Positions 8,687-17,411 of a DNA stretch of 64,000 nt are shown here, piece after piece; position 1 is the stretch's first letter; every line of letters begins with the position of its first letter. Source of the stretch: Prosthecobacter debontii (GTDB taxonomy: Bacteria; Verrucomicrobiota; Verrucomicrobiia; Verrucomicrobiales; Akkermansiaceae). Location: NCBI GenBank assembly GCA_945869465.1, contig CAMBPB010000005.1, forward strand, positions 1-64,000, read 5' to 3'. The position numbers and the translations under genes are program-made. The notes beneath the pieces were generated by a model, which saw only the letters and a program-made list of their open reading frames with translations, was not told the DNA's origin and made no database searches.

Positions 8687-10573
8687 TCAGTCCTGCAAAT
8701 ACGTCTTCGGCCGATAGAGCAGCGCGTAAGGCACGAAGGCCACCGCGGTGGCGAGCATCAGCCAGGTGAAAAAGCGGAAGTAGGCCGCGCCGTGCAGGCG
8801 GGTTTGGCCGCCGGAAAACGCGGTGCGCTTGAACCCCGCGGCGGCGGGTTCGTCCGCTTTGTCCGGCTTGACACCGAGTTCGCGTTTGCGGCGCGCCAGC
8901 CATGGTTCCGGCGGGTGAAACCGGTCGGTCCACGACGGTGTTCCGGCCCCGGCCGCGTCCGGGAGATCGAGCATCAATCCGAGGTCCCAGCGGGTGCCGG
9001 ATTTGCGGTCCGGTCCGTCGCTGATCAGGCGCGCACGGAGGGAGTTGAGAATCTGATAGCGCAGCGGCGAGCCCCATGGATCGCGGAGTTTTTCCAGGGC
9101 GGTGGTCACGACGGCTTCATCGGGAAAACGGCCGCTGTTGGAATCCGTTAGCCGCTGGACGATCGCGGCGGCCTCGTCAAACACCGCCTGCCCAGGGATT
9201 TCAAGCGATGTCGGCACCCCGTCGGCGATTCGTTGCACGAGATCGTCGGCGGTGCCGGTGGTGCCGTCGTAACCGGGAAGCAGGACGTTCCGCGGATCCT
9301 TGCGCCAATCCCCCGGCAGGGTGGCGGTCTGCCCGGGGAGTTGCTCCGCCGCCGCATCCGGGATCTGGATGAAGTGGTTGACGCCCGCGACGAAGAAATT
9401 TCCGATCGCCACCGCGCCCAGATAGAAACACATCAGCAAGGATTTCATCGTCTTTGGCGCCTGGGTGTAGGCATATTCCAGGGCGACGATCGAGACCATC
9501 ACCTCCGCCACCGTGAGCAGGGCGAAGGCGAGGATCTGCCACGCGATGTTCGGTCTCGCGCCGCCATCGATCCACTGTTGGATGAGGGCGATCAGCGCGA
9601 ACGAGCCCGCCATGATGAACAAGCCGAGCCCGATCTTGCGCAGCGGCGTGAGTTTCCAAACCCGGTCCCCGAGCGGATAGACGGCGTAAGCGAAGATCGG
9701 GATGAAGGTGAGCACGAACACCGAGTTGAGCGCTTGGATCTGCGAGGGCAGCCACTCGAAGCCGAGGAAATGCCGGTCCATGTCCTGCGACTGGAAGATC
9801 CATGTCGAACCGGTCTGGTCGAACAGCGCCCAGAACATCGCGACAAACAGATAGAGCGGCAGCAGCTTGAGCATCGCCTTGAGTCCGTCTCCCTGGAACA
9901 CTTCGCGCACGAAATGCCTGCCGCTGGCGGGCACATGGATGAAGCGGTTTCTGCCTAACCAGAACACCAGCGTGGCAAGCGCCATCAGCACGCCCGGCAC
10001 GCCGAATGCCCAGTGCGGGCCATGCCATTCCAACAGCCAGGGCGTGAGCAACATCGAGACGAAGGCACCGATGTTGATTGCAAAGTAGAACCAATTGAAA
10101 ATCCGCGACAGCAGATGGGCGTTGCGCGCGCCGAACTGGTCGCCGACATGGGCTGAGACGCAAGGTTTGATGCCGCCGGAACCGCAAGCGATCAGACCGA
10201 GCCCCGCCATCAGCCACCACGGGGAGGCGCCGAACAGACCCATGCCGGCGAGCGCGGCGTGGCCGGCGCAATAGACGATTGAGAGTGCGATGATCGTCCG
10301 GTATTTGCCGACGAAAATATCCGCGAGGAGCGCGCCGAGGAAAGGTGTCAGATAGACCGCGCCATTGAACAGGTGGACGCTCGCGGTGGCTTCCGCCTCG
10401 TTCATCACGCCCGAACCCTTGCCATCCATGAGGTGCAGGTATTGCACCATGAACACGGCGAGCACGGCCTTCATCCCGTAGAACGAAAAACGCTCGGCAG
10501 CTTCGTTGCCGATGATGTGTGGGATGCCGGGCGGGAGGCCTTCAATCTCGGCGGGGGAGGTGCGGTAGGACAT
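8687..10573 (-). CDS. POT/PTR family proton-dependent oligopeptide transporter with extra domain
   Basis: Inner-membrane di/tripeptide:proton symporter, 628 residues from the ATG at 10571-10573; that start avoids overlap with the upstream glycosyltransferase. The POT signature GNEAAERFSFYGMKAVLAVFM is near residue 22, and multiple transmembrane segments follow. About 190 residues (roughly 402-596) are inserted before the last membrane helix (TWLMLATAVAFVPYALLY). Within the insert, residues about 498-536 (DPWGSPLRYQ...SDGPDRKSGTRWD) look like the C-terminal part of GspG-type pseudopilins. Ordinary bacterial POT proteins are 450-520 residues, so the insert explains the excess length. It is the last gene of the polysaccharide block, 8 bp from its neighbour. 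Confidence 0.92.
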   Translation of the reverse strand: MSYRTSPAEIEGLPPGIPHIIGNEAAERFSFYGMKAVLAVFMVQYLHLMDGKGSGVMNEAEATASVHLFNGAVYLTPFLGALLADIFVGKYRTIIALSIVYCAGHAALAGMGLFGASPWWLMAGLGLIACGSGGIKPCVSAHVGDQFGARNAHLLSRIFNWFYFAINIGAFVSMLLTPWLLEWHGPHWAFGVPGVLMALATLVFWLGRNRFIHVPASGRHFVREVFQGDGLKAMLKLLPLYLFVAMFWALFDQTGSTWIFQSQDMDRHFLGFEWLPSQIQALNSVFVLTFIPIFAYAVYPLGDRVWKLTPLRKIGLGLFIMAGSFALIALIQQWIDGGARPNIAWQILAFALLTVAEVMVSIVALEYAYTQAPKTMKSLLMCFYLGAVAIGNFFVAGVNHFIQIPDAAAEQLPGQTATLPGDWRKDPRNVLLPGYDGTTGTADDLVQRIADGVPTSLEIPGQAVFDEAAAIVQRLTDSNSGRFPDEAVVTTALEKLRDPWGSPLRYQILNSLRARLISDGPDRKSGTRWDLGLMLDLPDAAGAGTPSWTDRFHPPEPWLARRKRELGVKPDKADEPAAAGFKRTAFSGGQTRLHGAAYFRFFTWLMLATAVAFVPYALLYRPKTYLQD

Positions 10574-10580
10574 GGCGGGA

Positions 10581-11723
10581 TCAGTGGGCAAGCGCAACTT
10601 CCATCAGGATTCTTTCCAGTTCGCCGACCACCGAAGGCCAGCTCAGCGCCTCCGCCGTGCGGCGGGCCTCCTTGCCCAACCGTGCCCGCAGCGTGACGTC
10701 TGTTAGGGTTTCGGCGGCATCCAGAAACGCCGTTTCATCGGACTTTCCCACCTTGAGCACGTTCACCCTATCCACGCCATGCCAGCTCGCGGCGGCGTAG
10801 TCGTAGGCCAGCGCCGCCAGCCCGCTCGCCATGCCCTCGATCAGGACGTTGCCGAAGGTCTCGGTCTCGCTCGGAAATAACAGAATGTCCGCGGAAGCAT
10901 AACAAACCGCAAGTTTCTCGCCGACCAGATACCCCGCGAAGCGGACGCCGGGATGTTCGTGTTCGAGGCGCGCGCGCGTGGGGCCATCACCCACCACCAT
11001 ACAGATTAGATCCGGGCGGGAGAGGCGCATGCGTTCGAAGGCGCGGATGGCGAGCGTGATGTTTTTTTCCGAGGAAACGCGGCCGACCACCAGGGCGACC
11101 GGGGCATCGTCCCTGACGCCCCACTCGCGGCGCAGCGCGGCGCAGCGTTTGTCCGGATGATAGAGCGTGGTGTCCACGCCGCGGCCCAGCACGCTGACCT
11201 TGGAAAAGCCGGCTGCGACGAGTTTGGCGCAGGCCTCGGGCGAGGGTGCGAGCGTCCGGGCCAGCCGTTCGTGGAACCATTTCTGATAGCGCCAGACCTG
11301 ATCGCTGACCCATCCCGCGCCATACTTCCGGAGATATTCGCGGAAATTGGTATGGAAGCCGCCGACCACCGGGATGCCGAGCCGTCGTGCCGCGGCCACC
11401 GCGGAAAATCCCAGTGGTGTTTCGATGGCCACGTAGATGACGTCGGGCCGTTGCTTCTGCCAGCGCCGTCGCAGTTGGCCGGGCCATGGCGCGCCGACCC
11501 GGACTTCCCCGTAGCCGGGAAGCGGCCACCACGGTAGCCACAGTTCCTCGCCATCAGCGCGCCCGGAGCGGATCACCTCCACCCGGTGCCCGCGCTCCCG
11601 CAGGCCGGGACACAGTCGGCCTAACGACATGGCGACCCCGTTGATGTCCGGAACATAGGTGTCGGTCACGACCACGATCCGGAGTGGCTTTTCAAGGTTC
11701 ATGGCGGGGGCGGGTTTGATCAT
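10581..11723 (-). CDS. Glycosyltransferase family 4 protein
   Basis: GT-B fold retaining glycosyltransferase, 380 residues. The N-terminal Rossmann half begins IVVVTDTYVPDINGVAMSLGRL, as in MgtA/PimB-like mannosyl- or glucosyltransferases. The C-terminal nucleotide-sugar site is VVGRVSSEKNITLAIRAFE...LLFPSETETFGNVLIEGMASGLA, with the E-x7-E motif. The start at 11721-11723 overlaps the stop of the KpsC-like gene as ATGA, so translation is probably coupled; a second ATG at 11702 is possible. No membrane segment is visible, so it likely works at the inner face of the membrane. The sugar is not known. Confidence 0.93.
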   Translation of the reverse strand: MIKPAPAMNLEKPLRIVVVTDTYVPDINGVAMSLGRLCPGLRERGHRVEVIRSGRADGEELWLPWWPLPGYGEVRVGAPWPGQLRRRWQKQRPDVIYVAIETPLGFSAVAAARRLGIPVVGGFHTNFREYLRKYGAGWVSDQVWRYQKWFHERLARTLAPSPEACAKLVAAGFSKVSVLGRGVDTTLYHPDKRCAALRREWGVRDDAPVALVVGRVSSEKNITLAIRAFERMRLSRPDLICMVVGDGPTRARLEHEHPGVRFAGYLVGEKLAVCYASADILLFPSETETFGNVLIEGMASGLAALAYDYAAASWHGVDRVNVLKVGKSDETAFLDAAETLTDVTLRARLGKEARRTAEALSWPSVVGELERILMEVALAH

Positions 11724-13762
11724 CGGCGTGCCAGTTCGACCCACAGTTTCTTCAATTTCGAGACCGCTTTCAAGTGCCATGTCCGGCGGTCGCCGGCGAG
11801 CGAGTGGAGCGCTAGAATCCCGGCCGCTTTGAGAGCGGTGGTGAACTCGCCGGTTTCCGGATTCAGATACCGCGGGTAGCGCATCAGGGCTCCGCACACC
11901 AGTTCCTCCAGCGTGAGCCGGCGATTGCGGCGCGGGCAATCCAGGCGATCGGTCGTGAGTCCCCAGGCGGCGTAAAACGGCAGCCCGTAGGTCACGACGG
12001 GAACCCGCCGGATGAGAGCCTCGAAGCCCACCGTCGATGTCATGGTGTGAACCTCGTCGCATTCGTCGAGCCAATCGAGAACGTTGCCGGCCGTCACGAT
12101 GAGATCGGCGAGCTGGCGCACGTCGTCAGGCAGGACGCTGCCGTGGCGGGCTCCGGCCACCAGATCGGGATGGACCTTGTAGATGAGAAACGCGGCGGGC
12201 GCGGATTCTCTAACACGATTGAGCAATTCGCTGTTGGATCGCACGTCCGGGCTTCCGCAGGCGATCGAGGCATCCGCCTCGACTTGTCCCGGCACCAGGA
12301 TGACCTTGCGTCCCTTGGCTTCACGGCGGCTCCATGAGGCTTTTGCGCCGGACAGATTGTATTTGGTTAGGCGGCGCTCGCGCAGGAACGCCGCCAATTC
12401 CGCCGCTTCCGCCAGTTCGCTTGCACTGAAGTCGCCGGCCTGGAGGATGTGTTCCAAACGGCTGGGCGAGCGAGAATCGAAGTAGATGCCCACGTCGTCG
12501 AACACCCACGAGAGCGGCCGGTGGAACATCGCGCCAAGACCCGATGAGCGCAGGAATCCGTCCTCGACGCGGATCACCGGCGCGGTCGGGCGCGGATGCG
12601 CCGGGGCCGCCCCCCAGACCATCAGCTTGCCATCCGGTCCGGCTGCCGCCATCGCCACGGATTCCTCGAATGATCCGGCATGGCGGATCCGGCTGCCAGG
12701 GCCGTTGACGAAATCTTCCGCCAGGCCGCGCTTCCACGGTTTCCAGCCGACCGTGACGCGGGTGCCGGCATCCTGCGCCCAAATGGTTTGCTGGATTTCA
12801 AGGTGATCGAGAATCCGATCCAACCCGCACGGTTCCCCGTCATCCGGATCGAAATAGTGGGCATACTGGAGATATGCGGCTTCGAAGAGACGCTGCATAT
12901 CGATCTTCGTCTCCCGATTGGGTAAGGCTTCCGCACCACGGTCCTCGGTGAGGCCCCATCCGGCATAGAAGTTCCAGCCATAGGTTTTCACCGTGCGGCC
13001 ATGTATTAGTCCTTCCATGCCGACGGGCGAAGTGGGCACATAAATTTCCCGGCAGAATTCAAAACACGCCGCGGCTGATAGATCGGGCGGCAGTGGTTTC
13101 ACCCTCCGCTCGGTCATCACCCATTGAGGAAAACCCGCGGGAGCCGCAGCAGTCCTAACATAAACCGGTTCCTGCGGGTGCTCGTCGAGCGCATCCCTGA
13201 CCATCCGATCGAACACCCGCGTCCCATCGGGAGCCGGCGAGGCGCCGCTCTGCGCCTGATGCACGACCATCACGCCGGGCTCTTCAGGACGCGGAGCCTT
13301 GCGAAAATCCCCGGGATACCAATGCGAGGTCGAGGCCCGGATCCGGCGAAAACGCGCCATCAGGCGGGCCACCTCAAGCGGATCTCCGGGTCCGCAATTC
13401 ATCCATCCCGCGGGAGTTCCGCCATTCAGCGCGGCGAGCAGGTCGCTTGGACCCGACGGCTCCTGATAGAAACCCCGCGAATCCGCGACCAGGCCGTAAA
13501 CCCTTGCCTGCCCGGGTTTGAGCGATCTAACCATCGCGTCTTCAAGCAGCAACAACCGGCATCCCGTGGCAGCGGCGTCCTTCCGCGCGGCCAGGCCGCT
13601 TGGCCTGGCGCCCCAGCCCACCGCCACGGCATCACCATCCAGATCGAGGCGCTCGAGCATCGCACCGAGCAACGGATGATTCCGCAACTTGCGGAACGGC
13701 CACCCAATTCTGATTTCCCCGCGGCCAGCCATTGAGGGCAGGGTTTCCCGGCTCTGCGGCAT
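11720..13762 (-). CDS. kpsC: KpsC-like capsule/polysaccharide protein, double beta-Kdo transferase
   Basis: Protein of 680 residues with two tandem homologous halves, as in KpsC, which adds the beta-linked Kdo linker to a lipid acceptor for capsule export. The halves share VGMEGLIHGRTVKTYGWNFYAGWGL (N-terminal half) and VGFEALIRRVPVVTYGLPFYAAWGL (C-terminal half), each followed by T-x-D-R. The C-terminal half also has ILVPGQVEADASI and YKVHPDLVAG. Start is the ATG at 13760-13762; a TTG two codons upstream is less likely. It overlaps the next glycosyltransferase by 4 bp. Neither KpsS nor a KpsMT/ABC exporter is in the window, so the exported polymer is unknown. Confidence 0.9.
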   Translation of the reverse strand: MPQSRETLPSMAGRGEIRIGWPFRKLRNHPLLGAMLERLDLDGDAVAVGWGARPSGLAARKDAAATGCRLLLLEDAMVRSLKPGQARVYGLVADSRGFYQEPSGPSDLLAALNGGTPAGWMNCGPGDPLEVARLMARFRRIRASTSHWYPGDFRKAPRPEEPGVMVVHQAQSGASPAPDGTRVFDRMVRDALDEHPQEPVYVRTAAAPAGFPQWVMTERRVKPLPPDLSAAACFEFCREIYVPTSPVGMEGLIHGRTVKTYGWNFYAGWGLTEDRGAEALPNRETKIDMQRLFEAAYLQYAHYFDPDDGEPCGLDRILDHLEIQQTIWAQDAGTRVTVGWKPWKRGLAEDFVNGPGSRIRHAGSFEESVAMAAAGPDGKLMVWGAAPAHPRPTAPVIRVEDGFLRSSGLGAMFHRPLSWVFDDVGIYFDSRSPSRLEHILQAGDFSASELAEAAELAAFLRERRLTKYNLSGAKASWSRREAKGRKVILVPGQVEADASIACGSPDVRSNSELLNRVRESAPAAFLIYKVHPDLVAGARHGSVLPDDVRQLADLIVTAGNVLDWLDECDEVHTMTSTVGFEALIRRVPVVTYGLPFYAAWGLTTDRLDCPRRNRRLTLEELVCGALMRYPRYLNPETGEFTTALKAAGILALHSLAGDRRTWHLKAVSKLKKLWVELARR

Positions 13763-13780
13763 TGTCAATCTTCGCCCGGA

Positions 13781-15118
13781 TCAGACCCCCATTGCCTGAC
13801 TGCCGAGAAGCCCCGACACCTTTTCGAAATGCTGTTTCCAGGTTGGCGGGCGGAACCGCGTGAGCCGTTCCTCCTGCGCCGCCCTGCCGGGGGAGTCCGC
13901 CTGTGTGTAGTCGTGAATCCGCGCGGCCCAGCCGTTGCCATCGAGCGGTGAGAGCAACTCCGGGATGCCTTGGCCCGCTTCGCGGAATGGCGGAATATCG
14001 GATCCAATCACCGGCACGCCCAGAGTGAGGGCCTCGATCATCGGCATCCCCCAGCCCTCCACGAAGGATGGAAACAACATCGCCCGAGCTCCCCGCAGCA
14101 ACGGCCACAAGTCTTCGTCACGCACGCCGTTCATTTCACGGACGTGGCCGCGCAGGCATTCGCAGCGGTCCAACTGCCGGAAAACCGATTCGTTGTCCCA
14201 GCCCCGGCGTCCGACTAACACCAATTCCGGAATGCGATCGGCCGGCATGCTGTCCACGAAACTGCGCCACAAGTGAATCAATAGCGCGTGGTTCTTGCGC
14301 GGCTCGATGGTGCCCAAAACCATGAAATACGGCCGCGCCGGCGGGACCGGCGGGAGGTGGCTGCCGGCGTGCCGGATGACGCCTTCGTCCGCGCCGATTG
14401 GGATCACCTCCACGGGCACTTCGGGAGCGCCCAAATTCCGGCGCCAGTGTTCCAGGCGTCCGGCGGTGTATTCCGAATTGACGATCAGGTGGGTGGCATA
14501 GCGGAAGGCATTGCGCAGCCGCAGGAGATGTTTGGCGCCCTCGTGTTCCTTGCAATACTCAGGGTAATCGCAGGGAATGGTGTCGTGAATGAAAAACACG
14601 CGCTTGAGATCCGCATGGCGGGACAGCGCCGCCAGATAGGCGGTTCTCCCTAGCAGGGAATGGGAGATCCCGAAAAAACACCCGCGCCGGTCCTTGCCCC
14701 GCCAGCCCGCAACGACTCGATAGGAGCCCTCGCCGGCGGAAATATCCAACAAATCAAGCTGGTCGGTCTCGCGGCACAAGTCATGCAGCCGCTCCGCCGC
14801 GTGGATGGCCTCCAGACCCCTTCGGCGGGCGCGCCACTTGCCGGCCATCCGCAGCAGTTGCGCCGTGTCACGCACCGGGCGCAGGACCTTAGGGGCCAGA
14901 CCTTGTTTGTCGCCCCGCCAGATCGCCGCCAGTTTGTCCGCAAACACGTCGCCGAGCTGCCGGTCGATCACCGCGAAGCCGGCCATTCCGTTCACCAGGT
15001 ATTCCGCCGGACCGAGGGAGCGCAGCCATTGCAAATACGCTAGGTCCACGCGGTCAATTCCACTCGGTGACATGGAATTCGCCCGCTTGCACAATCTGGT
15101 GATGTCGATAAACCTCAT
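13781..15118 (-). CDS. Glycosyltransferase family 4 (group 1) protein
   Basis: Cytosolic-face GT-B glycosyltransferase, 445 residues. The C-terminal GT4 domain shows FMVLGTIEPRKNHALLIHLW, LVLVGRRGWDNESVF and the E-x7-E region PSFVEGWGMPMIEALTLGVPVIGSD. The N-terminal 200 residues are less typical and begin FIDITRLCKRANSMSPSGIDRVD, a start seen in mannosyltransferases that act on long surface glycans. It is the first gene of a minus-strand run with kpsC (18-bp gap) and the second GT4 gene, so all three probably build one polysaccharide. Confidence 0.92.
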   Translation of the reverse strand: MRFIDITRLCKRANSMSPSGIDRVDLAYLQWLRSLGPAEYLVNGMAGFAVIDRQLGDVFADKLAAIWRGDKQGLAPKVLRPVRDTAQLLRMAGKWRARRRGLEAIHAAERLHDLCRETDQLDLLDISAGEGSYRVVAGWRGKDRRGCFFGISHSLLGRTAYLAALSRHADLKRVFFIHDTIPCDYPEYCKEHEGAKHLLRLRNAFRYATHLIVNSEYTAGRLEHWRRNLGAPEVPVEVIPIGADEGVIRHAGSHLPPVPPARPYFMVLGTIEPRKNHALLIHLWRSFVDSMPADRIPELVLVGRRGWDNESVFRQLDRCECLRGHVREMNGVRDEDLWPLLRGARAMLFPSFVEGWGMPMIEALTLGVPVIGSDIPPFREAGQGIPELLSPLDGNGWAARIHDYTQADSPGRAAQEERLTRFRPPTWKQHFEKVSGLLGSQAMGV

Positions 15119-15157
15119 GTTCGTTCGGAGAGCCCTGATTTAAGGCCAAATCCCACG

Positions 15158-15463
15158 GTGATCCAAGCCCGATTCTCGCTCCGGCATGAGTTGGAGCGGA
15201 TCGGATCACGCCGGGAAAACATCCACCTGGATCACGGCGACTATCCCTATCCCGATCTGTTATGCATCGCCGATCTGGTGATTTCAGATGCGACGTCCCC
15301 CGCCGAGGAATCCCTTTACTACGATGCCGCGCAACTGTTCACGCGCGCCAACCCGGCGGAGTCGGTGCGCCGGGAATACTTTGCCAATGCTTCCGGTGAT
15401 GTTTCGAACGCCGAGATTGTCTCCAGGCGGCGGGACGCCGTGGCGCGAGTCACCGGGTCATGA
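15158..15463 (+). pseudogene. Fragment of a polysaccharide-type protein (putative)
   Basis: An open frame of about 100 residues starting at GTG, without a convincing ribosome site, whose open frame continues upstream (SPDLRPNPTVIQARFSLRHELERIG) past that GTG. The segment HGDYPYPDLLCIADLVISDATSPAEES resembles the end of CDP-glycerol glycerophosphotransferase-like or related glycan enzymes (L-x-ADVLISD-x-SS). It looks like the C-terminal piece of a larger gene truncated where the neighbouring glycosyltransferase now begins. It could instead be a small real gene; the assignment is weak. Confidence 0.4.
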
Positions 15464-15469
15464 GGACCC

Positions 15470-17368
15470 TCAGCCCTTGATTTCCAGCAGCATCTGCGGG
15501 TTATTCGGGAATTTCTTCAGGAAAAACAGCAGCCGTTCCATCGCCTCGACCGGACGGTGGCCTGACAGGCCGCGGCGGATGAGGTGGATCTTGTGGAGCA
15601 TGTGGTCCGGGATGAGCAGCTCCTCGCGGCGGGTGCCGGACTTGAAGATGTCCACGGCCGGATAGATATAGTTTTCCGCAATCTTGCGATCGAGCACTAG
15701 CTCCATGTTGCCGGTGCCCTTGAACTCCATGAAGATCGCCTCGTCGGCGCGCGAGTTGGTCTGGATGAGCGCGGTGGCTAGAATCGTCAGGGAGCCTCCG
15801 CCGCGGGTGTTGCGGGCGGCGGCGAAGAGCCGGCGCGGGACTTCGAGCGCGCCGATGGTGATGCCGCCGGAGCCGGTGCCCCGGCCGCGGTTGTTCATGG
15901 TGTTGTTATAGGCGCGGGCGAGGCGGGTGATCGAATCCATCAGCAGGAACACGTCCTGGCCGGCCTCGACAAGGCGCTTGGCGCGCTCGATGGCGAGCTC
16001 GGCGATGCGGCAGTGGTTGCGCGGCAGTTCGTCGTTAGAGCTGGCGTAGATCTCGGCGCCGGGAAGGGCGCGGCGGAATTCGGTGACTTCCTCCGGGCGC
16101 TCATCGACTAACAAGACCATCAGGTGGATGGCCTCGTCGTATTTCTCGCGAATCGCCTCCGCCATGTGCAGCAGTATAGTGGTTTTTCCCGAGCGGGGAG
16201 GTGAGACGATGAGTCCGCGCTGACCGCGGCCGACCGGTGCCATGATGTCCACCACGCGGGTGGTGAAACGCTCGGGTGTGGTTTCGAAGCTGATGCGCCT
16301 GGTGGGATTGATCGCCTTGAGTTCGTCGAAGTGCGGGAGCTTGGCGGCTTCAGCGGGCGTCATGCCGTTGACCGAGGTGATCTCAACGAGCTGCGGGCCG
16401 CGCGGGCCTTCCTGATAGAAGCCGTGGATCCACTGGCCGAGGCGCAGATTGTATTTGCGGATACTTTCGGGAGTGACAAAAACGTCGTCGCGGGCCTGCT
16501 CGAAGTTTTTTCCCGGGAGGCGCAGAAATCCGAAGCCCTTGGGAGCGAGTTCGAGCATGCCATCGGCAGCGATTTTCGGACCGGTGACCTGGGCGGAGCG
16601 GCGTTCGTTGGGGCCGCCGCCCTGAAAATCTCCGCTTTCGCCGCGGGTCTGGTCAGGGTGCTTGGGATGGGGTTGGCGTTGCTCACCCTGAGGCTGGCGT
16701 TGTTCGCCCTGAGGCTGGCGTTGTTCGCCCTGGGGTTGGCGTTCGTTGCGGTTTTTGCGTTTCTCGCGGCGGCGTTTGCTGCGGCTTTCGCGCGGTTGGC
16801 CGTCGCGGTTTTGGCCGTCACGGTTTTGGCCGTCACGGTTTTGGAAATTCCGCGCTTGGCTGGGTTGCGGTTGTTGGCCGGGTTGGGGCGGGGGAATGCG
16901 CGCCGGAGGAACGGGCGGGGGAGCGGGCTCGGCGGGAGCCGGGGCTTCGATTGGCGGGCGCGGGGCGGGAGGTGGAGTTTCGCGGGAGGCGACCGGGCCG
17001 CCGCCGGGAACCCGACCGAAACGCCTTTGTTCTTCGCGCAGCGCGGGTTCCTGGTAGGAAGGCTCGCTGGGTGCAGGTTCGGCGGCTGAGGCCGGCATTT
17101 CTGCGGATTTTTTCACGCGTCCGGCGGTCTTTTTGGCCTGGGCTATAGGGACCGGGGCTTGGATCACTGGCGGGTCGGGAGCAAGCGAGGCTTTGGCGGG
17201 GGATTTCCTCGCCGCTTTTTTGGCGGCGACCTTTTTGGCGGCGACCTTTTTGACCGCGGTTTTTTTGGCGGCGGCCTTTTTCGCCACCCGCTTGCGTGCG
17301 GGTGCGGGGGTGCCTTGCGTGTCCGCCGGAATTTTCGGCAGGGTTTCCTCTTTGGTGTCGTTGCTCAT
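15470..17368 (-). CDS. rho: Transcription termination factor Rho with long disordered N-terminus
   Basis: Hexameric RNA-dependent ATPase that ends transcription. The protein has 632 residues against about 420 for E. coli Rho. Residues from about 262 are canonical: RNA-binding domain GMLELAPKGFGFLRLPG, Q-loop/P-loop region GLIVSPPRSGKTT near 387-397, LLVDERPEEVTEF, DSITRLARAYN and TGSGGITIGALEVPRRLF. Residues 1-260 are low complexity: a Lys/Ala block (about 26-58) like histone H1 tails, a Pro/Ala block (about 122-170), NRDGQ repeats (177-191), a Lys/Arg block, and QPQGEQR repeats (211-231). ATG at 17366-17368. It stands next to yebC with a 43-bp gap. Confidence 0.97.
   Translation of the reverse strand: MSNDTKEETLPKIPADTQGTPAPARKRVAKKAAAKKTAVKKVAAKKVAAKKAARKSPAKASLAPDPPVIQAPVPIAQAKKTAGRVKKSAEMPASAAEPAPSEPSYQEPALREEQRRFGRVPGGGPVASRETPPPAPRPPIEAPAPAEPAPPPVPPARIPPPQPGQQPQPSQARNFQNRDGQNRDGQNRDGQPRESRSKRRREKRKNRNERQPQGEQRQPQGEQRQPQGEQRQPHPKHPDQTRGESGDFQGGGPNERRSAQVTGPKIAADGMLELAPKGFGFLRLPGKNFEQARDDVFVTPESIRKYNLRLGQWIHGFYQEGPRGPQLVEITSVNGMTPAEAAKLPHFDELKAINPTRRISFETTPERFTTRVVDIMAPVGRGQRGLIVSPPRSGKTTILLHMAEAIREKYDEAIHLMVLLVDERPEEVTEFRRALPGAEIYASSNDELPRNHCRIAELAIERAKRLVEAGQDVFLLMDSITRLARAYNNTMNNRGRGTGSGGITIGALEVPRRLFAAARNTRGGGSLTILATALIQTNSRADEAIFMEFKGTGNMELVLDRKIAENYIYPAVDIFKSGTRREELLIPDHMLHKIHLIRRGLSGHRPVEAMERLLFFLKKFPNNPQMLLEIKG
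16681..16846. repeat. Short in-frame tandem repeats inside rho
   Basis: Two arrays lie within the rho 5' region. One, around 16681-16745, is a 21-bp unit containing CCCTGAGGCTGGCG, coding for QPQGEQR. The other, around 16797-16846, is a 15-bp unit containing TTGGCCGTCACGG, coding for NRDGQ. Both units are multiples of three, so copy changes keep the reading frame. Confidence 0.9.
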
Positions 17369-17411
17369 CCGGAATCAGTGGAAAAGGTGGGTGCGTGAAG
17401 CGGGAAGTGGG

